A stretch of 7,075 nt of DNA from Leptolyngbya sp. SIO4C1 (GCA_010671975.1 JAAHIA010000262.1:1-7075), one strand, 5' to 3'; counted from the stretch's first letter, positions 1-6,029 are shown. Numbers and translations are program-made. Notes: generated by a model not told the origin, from the letters alone.

Positions 1-146
1 ACCGTGAGCAGCCCGTTCTTCAGCCGCTTGCCAGCGATGTAGTGCAGGACGTCGAAGGCGTCATCGGTCGCCGCCTGGTTGTTCTCGTCGTCCGAAACAA
101 GCCCGCGGCAGTAATCCGACGACAGCATCGGCTGTACGGTTTTCAA
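1..146 (-). pseudogene. 5'-truncated polynucleotide kinase (Pnkp-like) remnant
   Basis: Read on the minus strand, bases 128 to 1 give an open frame starting MLSSDYCRGLVSDDENNQ and continuing through AFDVLHYIAGKRL to the window edge. This matches the segment just after the P-loop in the kinase domain of bacterial Pnkp (polynucleotide 5'-kinase/3'-phosphatase, an RNA-repair enzyme): the SSD-x-CR-x-LVSDDEN-x-Q signature is typical of that family. In this family the ATP-binding GxxxxGKS lies about 15 to 20 residues before this point. Here an in-frame stop (TAA, bases 149-147) comes six codons before the first ATG, and no P-loop is visible in the bases further upstream. The product would lack ATP binding. 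GC content is about 63% over bases 1-120, richer than the genes that follow. It is either a broken gene or a chimeric contig end; the sequence alone cannot decide. Confidence 0.65.
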
Positions 147-174
147 TTAAAATCTCGGCTAGGCCCCCTGTTAG

Positions 175-200
175 GCTAGAGCTAATACGCTAGAACTAAT
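175..200 (+). repeat. Imperfect 12-bp direct repeat in the ftsH leader
   Basis: GCTAGAGCTAAT (175-186) is repeated as GCTAGAACTAAT (189-200), with one mismatch and a 14-bp period. The second copy ends directly against the GGAG ribosome binding site of ftsH. Function unknown; it could be a regulator site or a simple slippage duplication. Confidence 0.6.
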
Positions 201-204
201 GGAG
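201..204 (+). promoter_or_regulatory. Ribosome binding site of ftsH
   Basis: GGAG lies 8 nt ahead of the ATG at 213. It supports that start over the out-of-frame ATG at 199. Confidence 0.6.
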
Positions 205-212
205 TCGCTGTT

Positions 213-2084
213 ATGCCGATAAAAGACTCACGTCCGCCGCGTTCTCGGCAAGTTATTAACTTGGTCTTTTTAATTGCCAGCGGTCTGCTGTTTTTAAACG
301 TGCTGCTGCCGGGCGTGTTTGGCTCGTCTACGCCGAAAGAGCCCTACAGTATGTTTATTCACCATGTGCAAGAGCATGAGGTAGCGCGCGCATCGGTGGG
401 GCAAAATGAGATTCGCTATCAGCTTAAGAATGAAATGGGCGAGCCGGGTGAAGTTTATTCCACTACGCCGATTTTTGATTTGAAGCTACCCGACCTGTTA
501 GAGGAGAATGGTGTTGAGTTCGCGGCCATGCCGCCAGCTAAAAATCAGTGGTTTCTGAGCTTGCTGAGCTGGGTGATTCCACCGCTGATTTTTGTGGCAG
601 TCTGGCGCTTTTTCCTGATGCGCGGCGCAGGCGGTGCTCAAGGTGCGCTCTCAATTGGTAAGAGTAAGGCTAAGGTCTATGTCGAAGACGAAGCCACCAG
701 AACGACCTTTGATGATGTAGCTGGGGTAGAAGAAGCAAAGACTGAACTGGTTGAAATTGTCGACTTTTTGAAAACGCCGAAGCGGTTTACTGATATTGGC
801 GCCAAGATTCCTAAAGGCGTGCTGCTGGTTGGCCCGCCTGGAACGGGTAAGACGCTGCTGGCTAAGGCCGTCGCAGGTGAGGCGGGCGTCCCATTTTTTA
901 GCATTTCGGGCTCAGAGTTTATTGAGCTGTTCGTGGGCGTGGGCTCATCGCGAGTGCGCGACCTGTTTGAGCAGGCGAAAAAGCAGGCGCCCTGCATCAT
1001 CTTTATTGATGAACTAGATGCTATTGGCAAATCCCGCAGCAGCAGCGGCTTCTATGGCGGCAACGATGAGCGAGAGCAGACGCTAAATCAGCTGCTCACT
1101 GAGATGGATGGCTTCAACGCCAGCGAAAATACAATCATCGTGTTAGCTGCTACCAACCGACCTGAGACGCTCGATCCGGCACTGCTGCGACCGGGACGCT
1201 TTGATCGTCAGGTGCTAGTCGATCGGCCTGATCTGAAAGGACGCGAGGCGATTCTTGAAATTCATGCGCAGGAGGTGAAGCTGGGCGACGATGTGGATTT
1301 GCATGCGATCGCAGCCCGCACGCCTGGCTTTGCTGGTGCAGACCTGGCTAACTTAGTGAATGAAGCCGCGCTGCTCGCCGCTCGCAATCACCGCCAGGCA
1401 GTTTCACAGGCAGACTTCTCAGAAGCGATTGAGCGCATCGTGGCTGGGTTAGAGAAAAAGAGCCGCGTGCTCAATGAAAAAGAAAAGCGGATTGTGGCCT
1501 ATCACGAGGTAGGGCACGCGCTGGTGGGCGCGGTCATGCCCGGTGGCGATCAGGTGGCTAAAATCTCGATTGTGCCGCGCGGCATGGCAGCGCTCGGCTA
1601 TACGCTACAGCTGCCAACCGAAGATCGCTTTCTGCGCTCTGAAGAGGAGCTCAATGGGCAGATTGCCACGCTGCTGGGCGGACGCTCAGCCGAGGAGATT
1701 GTCTTTGGCTCAATCACAACTGGCGCATCTAACGATCTGCAGCGTGCCACTGACCTGGCTGAGCAAATGGTGACTACCTACGGCATGAGCGACGTGCTGG
1801 GGCCGCTCGCCTACCAGCGCGGGCAGCAAAACATGTTTCTCGACGGCGGTATGCCCAATCCGCGCCGCTCGGTGAGCGATGAGACAGCCAAAGCTATCGA
1901 TACTGAAGTCAAAGGCATTGTCGAAGCCGCGCATCAGAAAGCCTTAGATGTTCTGCATCGCAATCGAGACCTGCTCGAAGAAATAGCGCAGCGGCTGCTG
2001 CAGGACGAGGTGATTGAAGGTGAGGTGCTGCAGACGATGCTGGCTAAGGTTCAGTCAGTAGCGACTCAGACGGCAGCTGCCTAG
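213..2084 (+). CDS. ftsH: ATP-dependent zinc metalloprotease FtsH
   Basis: A membrane-anchored AAA+ protease that extracts and degrades damaged or short-lived membrane and soluble proteins as a hexamer; in cyanobacteria FtsH paralogues act in thylakoid and plasma membrane quality control. Two membrane helices are visible (about residues 14-36 and 112-126), flanking a periplasmic or lumenal domain. The AAA module has Walker A GPPGTGKT (207-214), pore motif FVG (230-232), Walker B FIDELDA (264-270), and the second region of homology with likely arginine fingers R326 and R329. The protease domain has HEVGH (431-435), with D508 as the probable third zinc ligand. All key residues are present, and 623 residues is full length. 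The N-terminal PYSMFI, the ALGYTLQLPTEDRFL segment and the C-terminal part resemble the FtsH1/FtsH4 side of the cyanobacterial family more than FtsH2; that subtype call is from memory. No clear terminator follows. Confidence 0.97.
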   Translation: MPIKDSRPPRSRQVINLVFLIASGLLFLNVLLPGVFGSSTPKEPYSMFIHHVQEHEVARASVGQNEIRYQLKNEMGEPGEVYSTTPIFDLKLPDLLEENGVEFAAMPPAKNQWFLSLLSWVIPPLIFVAVWRFFLMRGAGGAQGALSIGKSKAKVYVEDEATRTTFDDVAGVEEAKTELVEIVDFLKTPKRFTDIGAKIPKGVLLVGPPGTGKTLLAKAVAGEAGVPFFSISGSEFIELFVGVGSSRVRDLFEQAKKQAPCIIFIDELDAIGKSRSSSGFYGGNDEREQTLNQLLTEMDGFNASENTIIVLAATNRPETLDPALLRPGRFDRQVLVDRPDLKGREAILEIHAQEVKLGDDVDLHAIAARTPGFAGADLANLVNEAALLAARNHRQAVSQADFSEAIERIVAGLEKKSRVLNEKEKRIVAYHEVGHALVGAVMPGGDQVAKISIVPRGMAALGYTLQLPTEDRFLRSEEELNGQIATLLGGRSAEEIVFGSITTGASNDLQRATDLAEQMVTTYGMSDVLGPLAYQRGQQNMFLDGGMPNPRRSVSDETAKAIDTEVKGIVEAAHQKALDVLHRNRDLLEEIAQRLLQDEVIEGEVLQTMLAKVQSVATQTAAA

Positions 2085-2166
2085 CATATTGATGAGGCGG
2101 TCTGGGGCAGATTTTGTCCTCGACTGCCTTATTACCGTTGCCCTCATTTGCTACCATCAGATAAAT

Positions 2167-2196
2167 TTGCAAACCTTTAAACAGGGCCATTCTAAT
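2167..2196 (+). promoter_or_regulatory. Candidate promoter for the YdcF-like gene
   Basis: TTGCAA (2167-2172) and TCTAAT (2191-2196) are separated by 18 nt and resemble sigma-70 type -35 and -10 boxes. Transcription would begin near 2203, leaving about 27 nt before the ATG at 2230. That fits the shorter start proposed for the gene. Prediction by eye only. Confidence 0.3.
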
Positions 2197-2229
2197 ACCC
2201 GAGCGATCGGCAAATTTCTTAGACTAGAG

Positions 2230-2895
2230 ATGGCTAAGTCAATCCGAGAGGGCATGAGAACACAGAGATCGGCGGCTATGGGCGCTCATCGAGAAGTTGC
2301 TAAGCGATATCGCTTTTATCTAGGAATGGTGGCGCTATTTCTGCCAGTGGCCTGGCTAGTGCAGTGGCATCTGCGCGGCTGGTCGATGCAGCCAGACGTG
2401 GCGCTGGTGCTCGGCGGCGATCTAGAAAGAGAGCAGTTTGCGGCTGAGTTTGCGGCAGCTCATCCTGAGATTGATATTTGGATTTCTTCGGGCAGCAATC
2501 CCGAATATGCTGAATGGGTGTTTGAAACGGCGCAGATTCCTATGGAGCAGTTTCGCTTAGACTATCGCGCCGTCGATACGGTGACTAACTTTACAACGCT
2601 GGTTGAAGATCTAGAGCGCGAAAACATCGATAGCGTTTATTTAATCACGTCGGACTATCACATGAATCGGGCCTTAGTCGTGGCGCAGATCGTACTAGGT
2701 AGCCGCAACATCCATTTCAAGCCGCTGGCCGTGCCTTCGGCAGAGGCGCCAGAGGCGCCAGAAACGCTGACTCGCAGCTTAAGAGACGGGATCCGTTCTC
2801 TGCTGTGGGTTTTCACAGGTAAAACGGGAACGGAATTTATGTCTTTTTCTCAAAAGGCATCCGCCCTGCACCCCTCGCAAGATTCCATTTTTTGA
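2230..2895 (+). CDS. YdcF/ElyC-like DUF218 domain protein, membrane anchored
   Basis: The open frame extends upstream to a TTG at 2089, but the first 47 residues look non-coding and no good ribosome site precedes that start. I choose ATG 2230 (221 residues); ATGs at 2254 and 2278 are alternatives. A basic stretch is followed by one membrane helix (FYLGMVALFLPVAWLVQWHL), then a DUF218 domain starting PDVALVLGGD. Its family marks are the GG turn, SSGS, the TVTN segment, and TSDYHMNRA with conserved His and Arg. DUF218 proteins (SanA, ElyC, YdcF in E. coli) are linked to envelope integrity, but the reaction is not established, so no substrate is assigned. The domain should face away from the cytoplasm if the positive-inside rule holds. 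A 9-bp in-frame tandem repeat near 2742-2759 encodes EAPEAP. It lies 145 nt after ftsH and 44 nt before the next gene. Confidence 0.85.
   Translation: MAKSIREGMRTQRSAAMGAHREVAKRYRFYLGMVALFLPVAWLVQWHLRGWSMQPDVALVLGGDLEREQFAAEFAAAHPEIDIWISSGSNPEYAEWVFETAQIPMEQFRLDYRAVDTVTNFTTLVEDLERENIDSVYLITSDYHMNRALVVAQIVLGSRNIHFKPLAVPSAEAPEAPETLTRSLRDGIRSLLWVFTGKTGTEFMSFSQKASALHPSQDSIF
2742..2759 (+). repeat. 9-bp tandem duplication inside the YdcF-like gene
   Basis: AGAGGCGCC occurs twice back to back, each copy holding the palindrome GGCGCC. It encodes an Ala-Pro-Glu repeat in a loop after the DUF218 core, so it is probably neutral slippage. Confidence 0.7.
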
Positions 2896-2939
2896 CGCTA
2901 ATCTATGCTGTCTCCTGTAAACCTTTAGGTAAGTAACTT

Positions 2940-3659
2940 ATGACATCTGCAACTCAACAGTCTCCGTATACTGAGGCTCAAGTGAAAGCTTGGCTGCGGG
3001 GCCTGCTATCGATTGCCTGGGCTGATGGCAATTTTGATGAGGATGAAAAGTCGCTAATCCACAGCATGACCGATTCGGAGCTCGCGCCTGGGCTCGATTT
3101 TGAGACGTTTAAGCCAATCGAACCTAGCGCGCTGGCTGAGATCCTTAACCCTAATCCGGTTGCAGCTGAAAACTTTCTGCGCATGGCAGTGATGGTTGCG
3201 ATCGCAGACGGCGTTTATTCAGCCGAAGAAGATAGAGCTTTGATTGCCTTCTGCCAAGCGCTTGAGCTAGATACGGCAGTGCTGCAATCGCTGCAGTCTA
3301 CGCTCTACAACCTGCGCCAGGTTGGTAGAGAAGCGCAGCCCGGTACGACTGCAGCGGCACCGGCAGCCAGCCCGCTGACGCCCCCTGCTGCCAAAGAGAG
3401 CCTAGACCCGCTCAAGCCGGCGCGCGAATGGCTCGATCAGCTAGATGTGGAAGACCCGCGCCTAGCTCGCTTTATCTGCAAACTGGTGCCGCCGCAGTGT
3501 CCGTTTGAGCGAGACGTTAAGCTGTTTGGCAAAAAGATTGTGCATATTCCGCCCATGTGCAAGCTCAACCCGCTCTACGAGCAGCTAGTCGGGCTGCGCT
3601 TTCGGGCGCTTTCCTATCTAGCCGATGACTGCGAGGAAGACGTCAGTGCATACATCTAA
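2940..3659 (+). CDS. TerB-like / Mo-nitro_C domain fusion protein
   Basis: Residues 10-125 form an all-helical TerB-like module with two acidic repeats, AWADGNFDEDEK (26-37) and AIADGVYSAEED (87-98). These resemble the acidic motifs of the tellurite-resistance TerB family, which has been proposed to bind metal. An Ala/Pro-rich linker (about 130-155) leads to a Mo-nitro_C domain (about 160-235), named after a C-terminal region found with Mo-dependent nitrogenase proteins but common in cyanobacteria as a separate protein. It carries C180, C187, C207 and C231 in the pattern FICKLVPPQCPFERD, PPMCKLNP, DDCEED, which could bind a metal or form disulfides. Nothing here shows a direct role in nitrogenase. 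The start is supported by AGGTAAG six nt before the ATG. The stop is 19 nt from the next gene, suggesting co-transcription with the oxidoreductase. Confidence 0.85.
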   Translation: MTSATQQSPYTEAQVKAWLRGLLSIAWADGNFDEDEKSLIHSMTDSELAPGLDFETFKPIEPSALAEILNPNPVAAENFLRMAVMVAIADGVYSAEEDRALIAFCQALELDTAVLQSLQSTLYNLRQVGREAQPGTTAAAPAASPLTPPAAKESLDPLKPAREWLDQLDVEDPRLARFICKLVPPQCPFERDVKLFGKKIVHIPPMCKLNPLYEQLVGLRFRALSYLADDCEEDVSAYI

Positions 3660-3675
3660 GGTGTCCTAGGGCACC
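3660..3675 (+). promoter_or_regulatory. Intergenic hairpin covering the oxidoreductase ribosome site
   Basis: GGTGTC (3660-3665) can pair with GGCACC (3670-3675), with one G-U pair and a CTAG loop. The likely ribosome site AGGG (3668-3671) lies in the loop and the 3' arm, four bases ahead of the ATG at 3679 once the hairpin is closed. It could lower translation of the second gene unless ribosomes finishing the first gene open it. Confidence 0.4.
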
Positions 3676-3678
3676 AGA

Positions 3679-5466
3679 ATGGAGCAGTTAAAAACTGAGG
3701 TTCTTGTCGTAGGTGGCGGCACCGGCGGCACGGCGGCAGCAGTTCAAGCCGCGCGGCGCGGGGCGAAGACGCTGCTGGTTAGCGAATTTCCCTGGCTAGG
3801 GGGCATGCTCACGGCAGCTGGCGTGTCTGCCCCAGATGGCAACGAGCTAGCTGCGTTTCAGACTGGGCTGTGGGGGGCTTTTTTGCGAGCGCTGGCGCAG
3901 CGTCAGCCGGGCGGCCTCAACCACGCCTGGGTTAGCTTTTTTACCTACGAGCCGGCGGTGGGAGCAGCTATCTTTGCTGACTGGGTGAAGGCGCTGCCAA
4001 ACTTAACCTGGCGCTGGGGGCACCGACCCCGCGCGGTCTTGAGACAGGGCGATCGCATTCTAGGGGTAGACTTTGAGCACTTTAGCGTGCGCGCCCAGAT
4101 CACAATAGACGGCACGGAGCTAGGCGATCTGCTGGCGCTAGGCGAGGTACCGCTGCGCTGGGGCTGGGAAGTGCAAAGTCAGTGGCAGGAGCCCAGCGCG
4201 CCTAGATCGCTCAGCGATCCGCAAGATCCGCTCTATCCAATTGTGCAGCGCTATCCAGTGCAGGCCCCAACCTGGGTGGTGCTGCTGCAGGACTATGGCG
4301 ATGCGATCGCGCCCTTGATTCCGCCCGCACCAATTGAGCCGCCCGACTTTTCCACAGCTTGGGCTGAGCATGGCGCAGCAGCTTTTTTGAACTACGGTCG
4401 CCTGCCGGGCAATCGCTTTATGATTAACTGGCCCCAGCAGGGCAATGACTACGGTGAGGCCCTGCAGCGGCTGATAGGCAGTAATGCCGACCGACAGGAC
4501 TTCTGGCAGGCAGCGCGCTGGCATACGCAGCAGTTTGCTCACTTCATTCAAACGCAGCTGGGTCGGCGCTACGGGCTGGCTTCAGACTGCTTTCCCAAAG
4601 TGCCTAGCTCGCCAGGTGGGGGAGCCTATGCGCTCTATCCCTACTACCGCGAGAGCCGTCGCCTGATCGGGCTAGCGACGGTGAGTGAGTGCGATATTTT
4701 GCCCGCTGTGGAGGCACAGGTAGCGCCGCTGCCGCTAAATTCTCAGGGTGAGGTAAGCGCGATCGCAGTGGGCAACTACCCCAACGATCATCACTACCCT
4801 GGCTTTGAACTGCCGCTGGCCTCGCGATCGCTGCGCTGGGGCGGCCGCTGGACTGGCATACCCTTCACCATTCCCTATGAGGCGCTGGTGCCAGCAGCGG
4901 TAAACGGTCTGCTGGCCTGTGATAAAAACATCAGCGTTTCGCATATTGCCAACGGCGCAACCCGACTGCAGCCGGTCGTGTTGTCAGTCGGGCAGGCTGC
5001 TGGTATGGCAGCAGCGCTCTGCCTAGAGCAAGGCTGTGCCCCCCGCACGCTGCCGGTGCGATCGCTACAAAACGCGCTACTGCAGGATGCGATCGCGCCG
5101 CTAGCGGTGGTGCCCTGCTTTAATCTGCTGCCGTCGGCCGCTGACTGGGTGGCGCAGCAGCAGCAGTACCTCGACTATCCCGAACGCTATCCGCTCGATG
5201 GCAACGCACCGGGGAATCGCCCGGCGTATCAGGCTGAGCCAGCAGTCCGCATTGCTGGCCTCTATCATCGCCTAGCCCCGCAGCAATACCAGCTGAGCTG
5301 TCTAATTGACAACAAACCAAGCGTTCTAGCGCTGGTAACGCTTCATCCCACGGTAGAGGCGCAGCTGAAAACTTTGCCGACGCCAGCTGCGGTAGTTGCT
5401 AGCGGTAGCCTAAATCTGTCCGGAAATTGGCTGCTGGTGACTGATATCTATATCAACGAGAGTTGA
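3679..5466 (+). CDS. FAD-dependent oxidoreductase (FAD_oxidored family)
   Basis: The N-terminus is a Rossmann dinucleotide fold: VLVVGGGTGGTAAA (GGGTGG at 12-17), with E36 at the end of the second strand placed to bind the FAD ribose. Further marks of the FAD_oxidored (PF12831-type) family are GGMLTAAGVS (41-50), IDGTELGDLLALG (143-155), YYRESRRLIG (322-331), IPYEALVPA (398-406) and the C-terminal FAD-contacting stretch NGATRLQPVVLSVGQAAG (425-442). The last 110 residues or so form a tail I do not recognise. The physiological substrate is unknown; no partner enzyme or pathway gene lies nearby. No signal peptide or membrane helix is seen, so it is probably cytosolic. AGGG seven nt before the ATG supports the start. 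It probably shares a transcript with the TerB/Mo-nitro_C gene. It holds six of the window's eight HIP1 sites. Confidence 0.88.
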   Translation: MEQLKTEVLVVGGGTGGTAAAVQAARRGAKTLLVSEFPWLGGMLTAAGVSAPDGNELAAFQTGLWGAFLRALAQRQPGGLNHAWVSFFTYEPAVGAAIFADWVKALPNLTWRWGHRPRAVLRQGDRILGVDFEHFSVRAQITIDGTELGDLLALGEVPLRWGWEVQSQWQEPSAPRSLSDPQDPLYPIVQRYPVQAPTWVVLLQDYGDAIAPLIPPAPIEPPDFSTAWAEHGAAAFLNYGRLPGNRFMINWPQQGNDYGEALQRLIGSNADRQDFWQAARWHTQQFAHFIQTQLGRRYGLASDCFPKVPSSPGGGAYALYPYYRESRRLIGLATVSECDILPAVEAQVAPLPLNSQGEVSAIAVGNYPNDHHYPGFELPLASRSLRWGGRWTGIPFTIPYEALVPAAVNGLLACDKNISVSHIANGATRLQPVVLSVGQAAGMAAALCLEQGCAPRTLPVRSLQNALLQDAIAPLAVVPCFNLLPSAADWVAQQQQYLDYPERYPLDGNAPGNRPAYQAEPAVRIAGLYHRLAPQQYQLSCLIDNKPSVLALVTLHPTVEAQLKTLPTPAAVVASGSLNLSGNWLLVTDIYINES

Positions 5467-5569
5467 TTTACTAATAATTAAAACCTGCGTTAAGTAACCG
5501 TAAAAACACTCACAGTTGACCTCATCTGAAATTTATAGTTGAGCTCAAGATTGAGTTAGAAACTGTCTA

Positions 5570-5601
5570 GTGAAACCCGCAAATATAGCCGGGTTGGTCA
5601 C
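5570..5601 (+). promoter_or_regulatory. Bulged hairpin / operator-like inverted repeat upstream of patX
   Basis: GTGAAACCCG (5570-5579) pairs with CGGGTT (5590-5595) and TCAC (5598-5601), giving ten base pairs with a GG bulge and a ten-base loop. No U-run follows, so it is not a standard intrinsic terminator. It lies 95 nt before the patX ATG and could act as RNA structure in the leader or as a DNA site. Confidence 0.45.
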
Positions 5602-5653
5602 ATCGCTATCTACTTAGATTCTTTATAGAGTTTGTCCTGAACCCAGACGAGAT

Positions 5654-5662
5654 TTTACGTAA
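5654..5662 (+). promoter_or_regulatory. TTTACGTAA element upstream of patX (copy 1)
   Basis: TTTACGTAA is followed three bases later by GGAA. The same nine bases, also followed by GGAA four bases on, occur at 6003-6011 upstream of hetR. A shared regulator for the two genes is possible; the motif is not one I can name. Confidence 0.3.
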
Positions 5663-5696
5663 CTAGGAATAGCAACTTTGAATTAATGTACCGCTT

Positions 5697-5867
5697 ATGA
5701 CTCGCTTGTTTGCTTGCCTAATTAACCTAGTTTGGTCTGCCCAGCCGCTTGAGAATTTCGATCATCGCGGCAGCGGTCGTTTACAAACGCAATCTTGCTT
5801 CGCGGCATCCGACCATCGCGGTAGCGGTCGAATTAGTTGGCATGCTCTTTCAGTTCAAGCTGTTTAA
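5697..5867 (+). CDS. patX: PatX-like HetR-inhibitor peptide precursor with two RGSGR motifs
   Basis: This small gene encodes 56 residues. It begins MTRLFACLINLVWSAQP, a short basic end and hydrophobic core like an export signal, though no textbook AxA cleavage site is seen. Then come DHRGSGR (22-28, bases 5760-5780) and again DHRGSGR (39-45, bases 5811-5831), and an 11-residue tail ending SVQAV. RGSGR is the peptide that binds the HetR hood domain and stops HetR acting on DNA; in heterocyst formers, processed PatS or PatX peptides pass to neighbouring cells to set the pattern. The His before RGSGR, the hydrophobic N-terminus and the place beside hetR point to PatX, a family found widely in filamentous cyanobacteria, rather than PatS. 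The ATG is the only usual start after an in-frame stop at 5679-5681; no Shine-Dalgarno is evident, which is common in cyanobacteria. The doubled motif is the oddity. Confidence 0.88.
   Translation: MTRLFACLINLVWSAQPLENFDHRGSGRLQTQSCFAASDHRGSGRISWHALSVQAV
5760..5831 (+). repeat. Two in-frame 21-bp repeats encoding DHRGSGR, 51 bp apart
   Basis: Bases 5760-5780 and 5811-5831 match at 18 of 21 positions. The three differences (GAT/GAC, GGC/GGT, CGT/CGA) are synonymous third-position changes. Outside the motif the two 17-codon units are barely alike, so either the duplication is old or only the motif was kept. Each copy also contains a 5-bp CGAYC...GGTCG inverted repeat, which I read as a by-product of the codons. 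Confidence 0.85.
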
Positions 5868-5920
5868 ATAAACTTTGTCAGTTTCTAAATTTCGCACAAA
5901 CTTTTTGGAACCGTAGCATT

Positions 5921-5956
5921 TTATTCTAACCGAATACAATTGCTGGATTAGAATAA
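5921..5956. repeat. 9-bp perfect inverted repeat upstream of hetR
   Basis: TTATTCTAA (5921-5929) and TTAGAATAA (5948-5956) are exact reverse complements separated by 18 bases. The right arm contains TAGAAT, a fair -10 box, without a matching -35. Confidence 0.6.
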
Positions 5957-6002
5957 GGAATCAGTGATTCTACTCAGGCATGATCGTGCACTTCCTAGTG
6001 GA

Positions 6003-6029
6003 TTTACGTAAACCTGGAAGGATTATACT
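6003..6029 (+). promoter_or_regulatory. Candidate hetR promoter with palindromic operator
   Basis: TATACT (6024-6029) matches the -10 consensus at five of six bases. No consensus -35 lies at the usual distance; the perfect palindrome TTTACGTAAA (6003-6012) occupies that place, as expected for an activator- or repressor-controlled promoter. Transcription would begin near 6036, leaving a leader of about 100 to 120 nt. Confidence 0.35.

Larger units (their letters stand above)
5467..5696. other. Upstream region of patX: palindromes but no clear promoter
   Basis: This AT-rich stretch separates the oxidoreductase stop from the patX ATG. It holds the perfect palindrome TTGAGCTCAA (5539-5548), the hairpin at 5570-5601 and a TTTACGTAA element (5654-5662). 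TTGACC (5516-5521) resembles a -35 box, but no -10 sits at the right distance. I found no intrinsic terminator with a U-run behind the oxidoreductase gene and no exact GTA-N8-TAC (NtcA) site. Confidence 0.5.

Noticed and set aside
677..1030. 117-codon minus-strand frame inside ftsH
   Set aside because: It lies wholly opposite the conserved AAA domain and has a low-complexity Ser/Pro-rich product; it is a shadow of ftsH.
2089..2229. N-terminal extension of the YdcF-like protein from TTG 2089
   Set aside because: The 47 added residues lack family similarity, no ribosome site fits the TTG, and a plausible promoter lies inside this stretch.
4138..4551. 137-codon minus-strand frame inside the oxidoreductase gene
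   Set aside because: It is antisense to a well-supported gene, with no recognisable domain and no ribosome site of note.
5494..5673. Possible NtcA boxes (GTA-N8-TAC) upstream of patX
   Set aside because: The closest match, GTAACTAGGAATAG at 5659, lacks the final C, and no other exact site was found.
5759..5830. The two 21-bp repeats as DNA operators or dispersed palindromic elements
   Set aside because: All differences between copies are synonymous in the DHRGSGR frame, and the encoded peptide is the known HetR ligand beside hetR, so coding is the better explanation; the weak dyad in each copy follows from the codons.
5870..5884. AAACT...AGTTT hairpin just after the patX stop as a terminator
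   Set aside because: Only five mostly A-T pairs and no following U-run; too weak to call.
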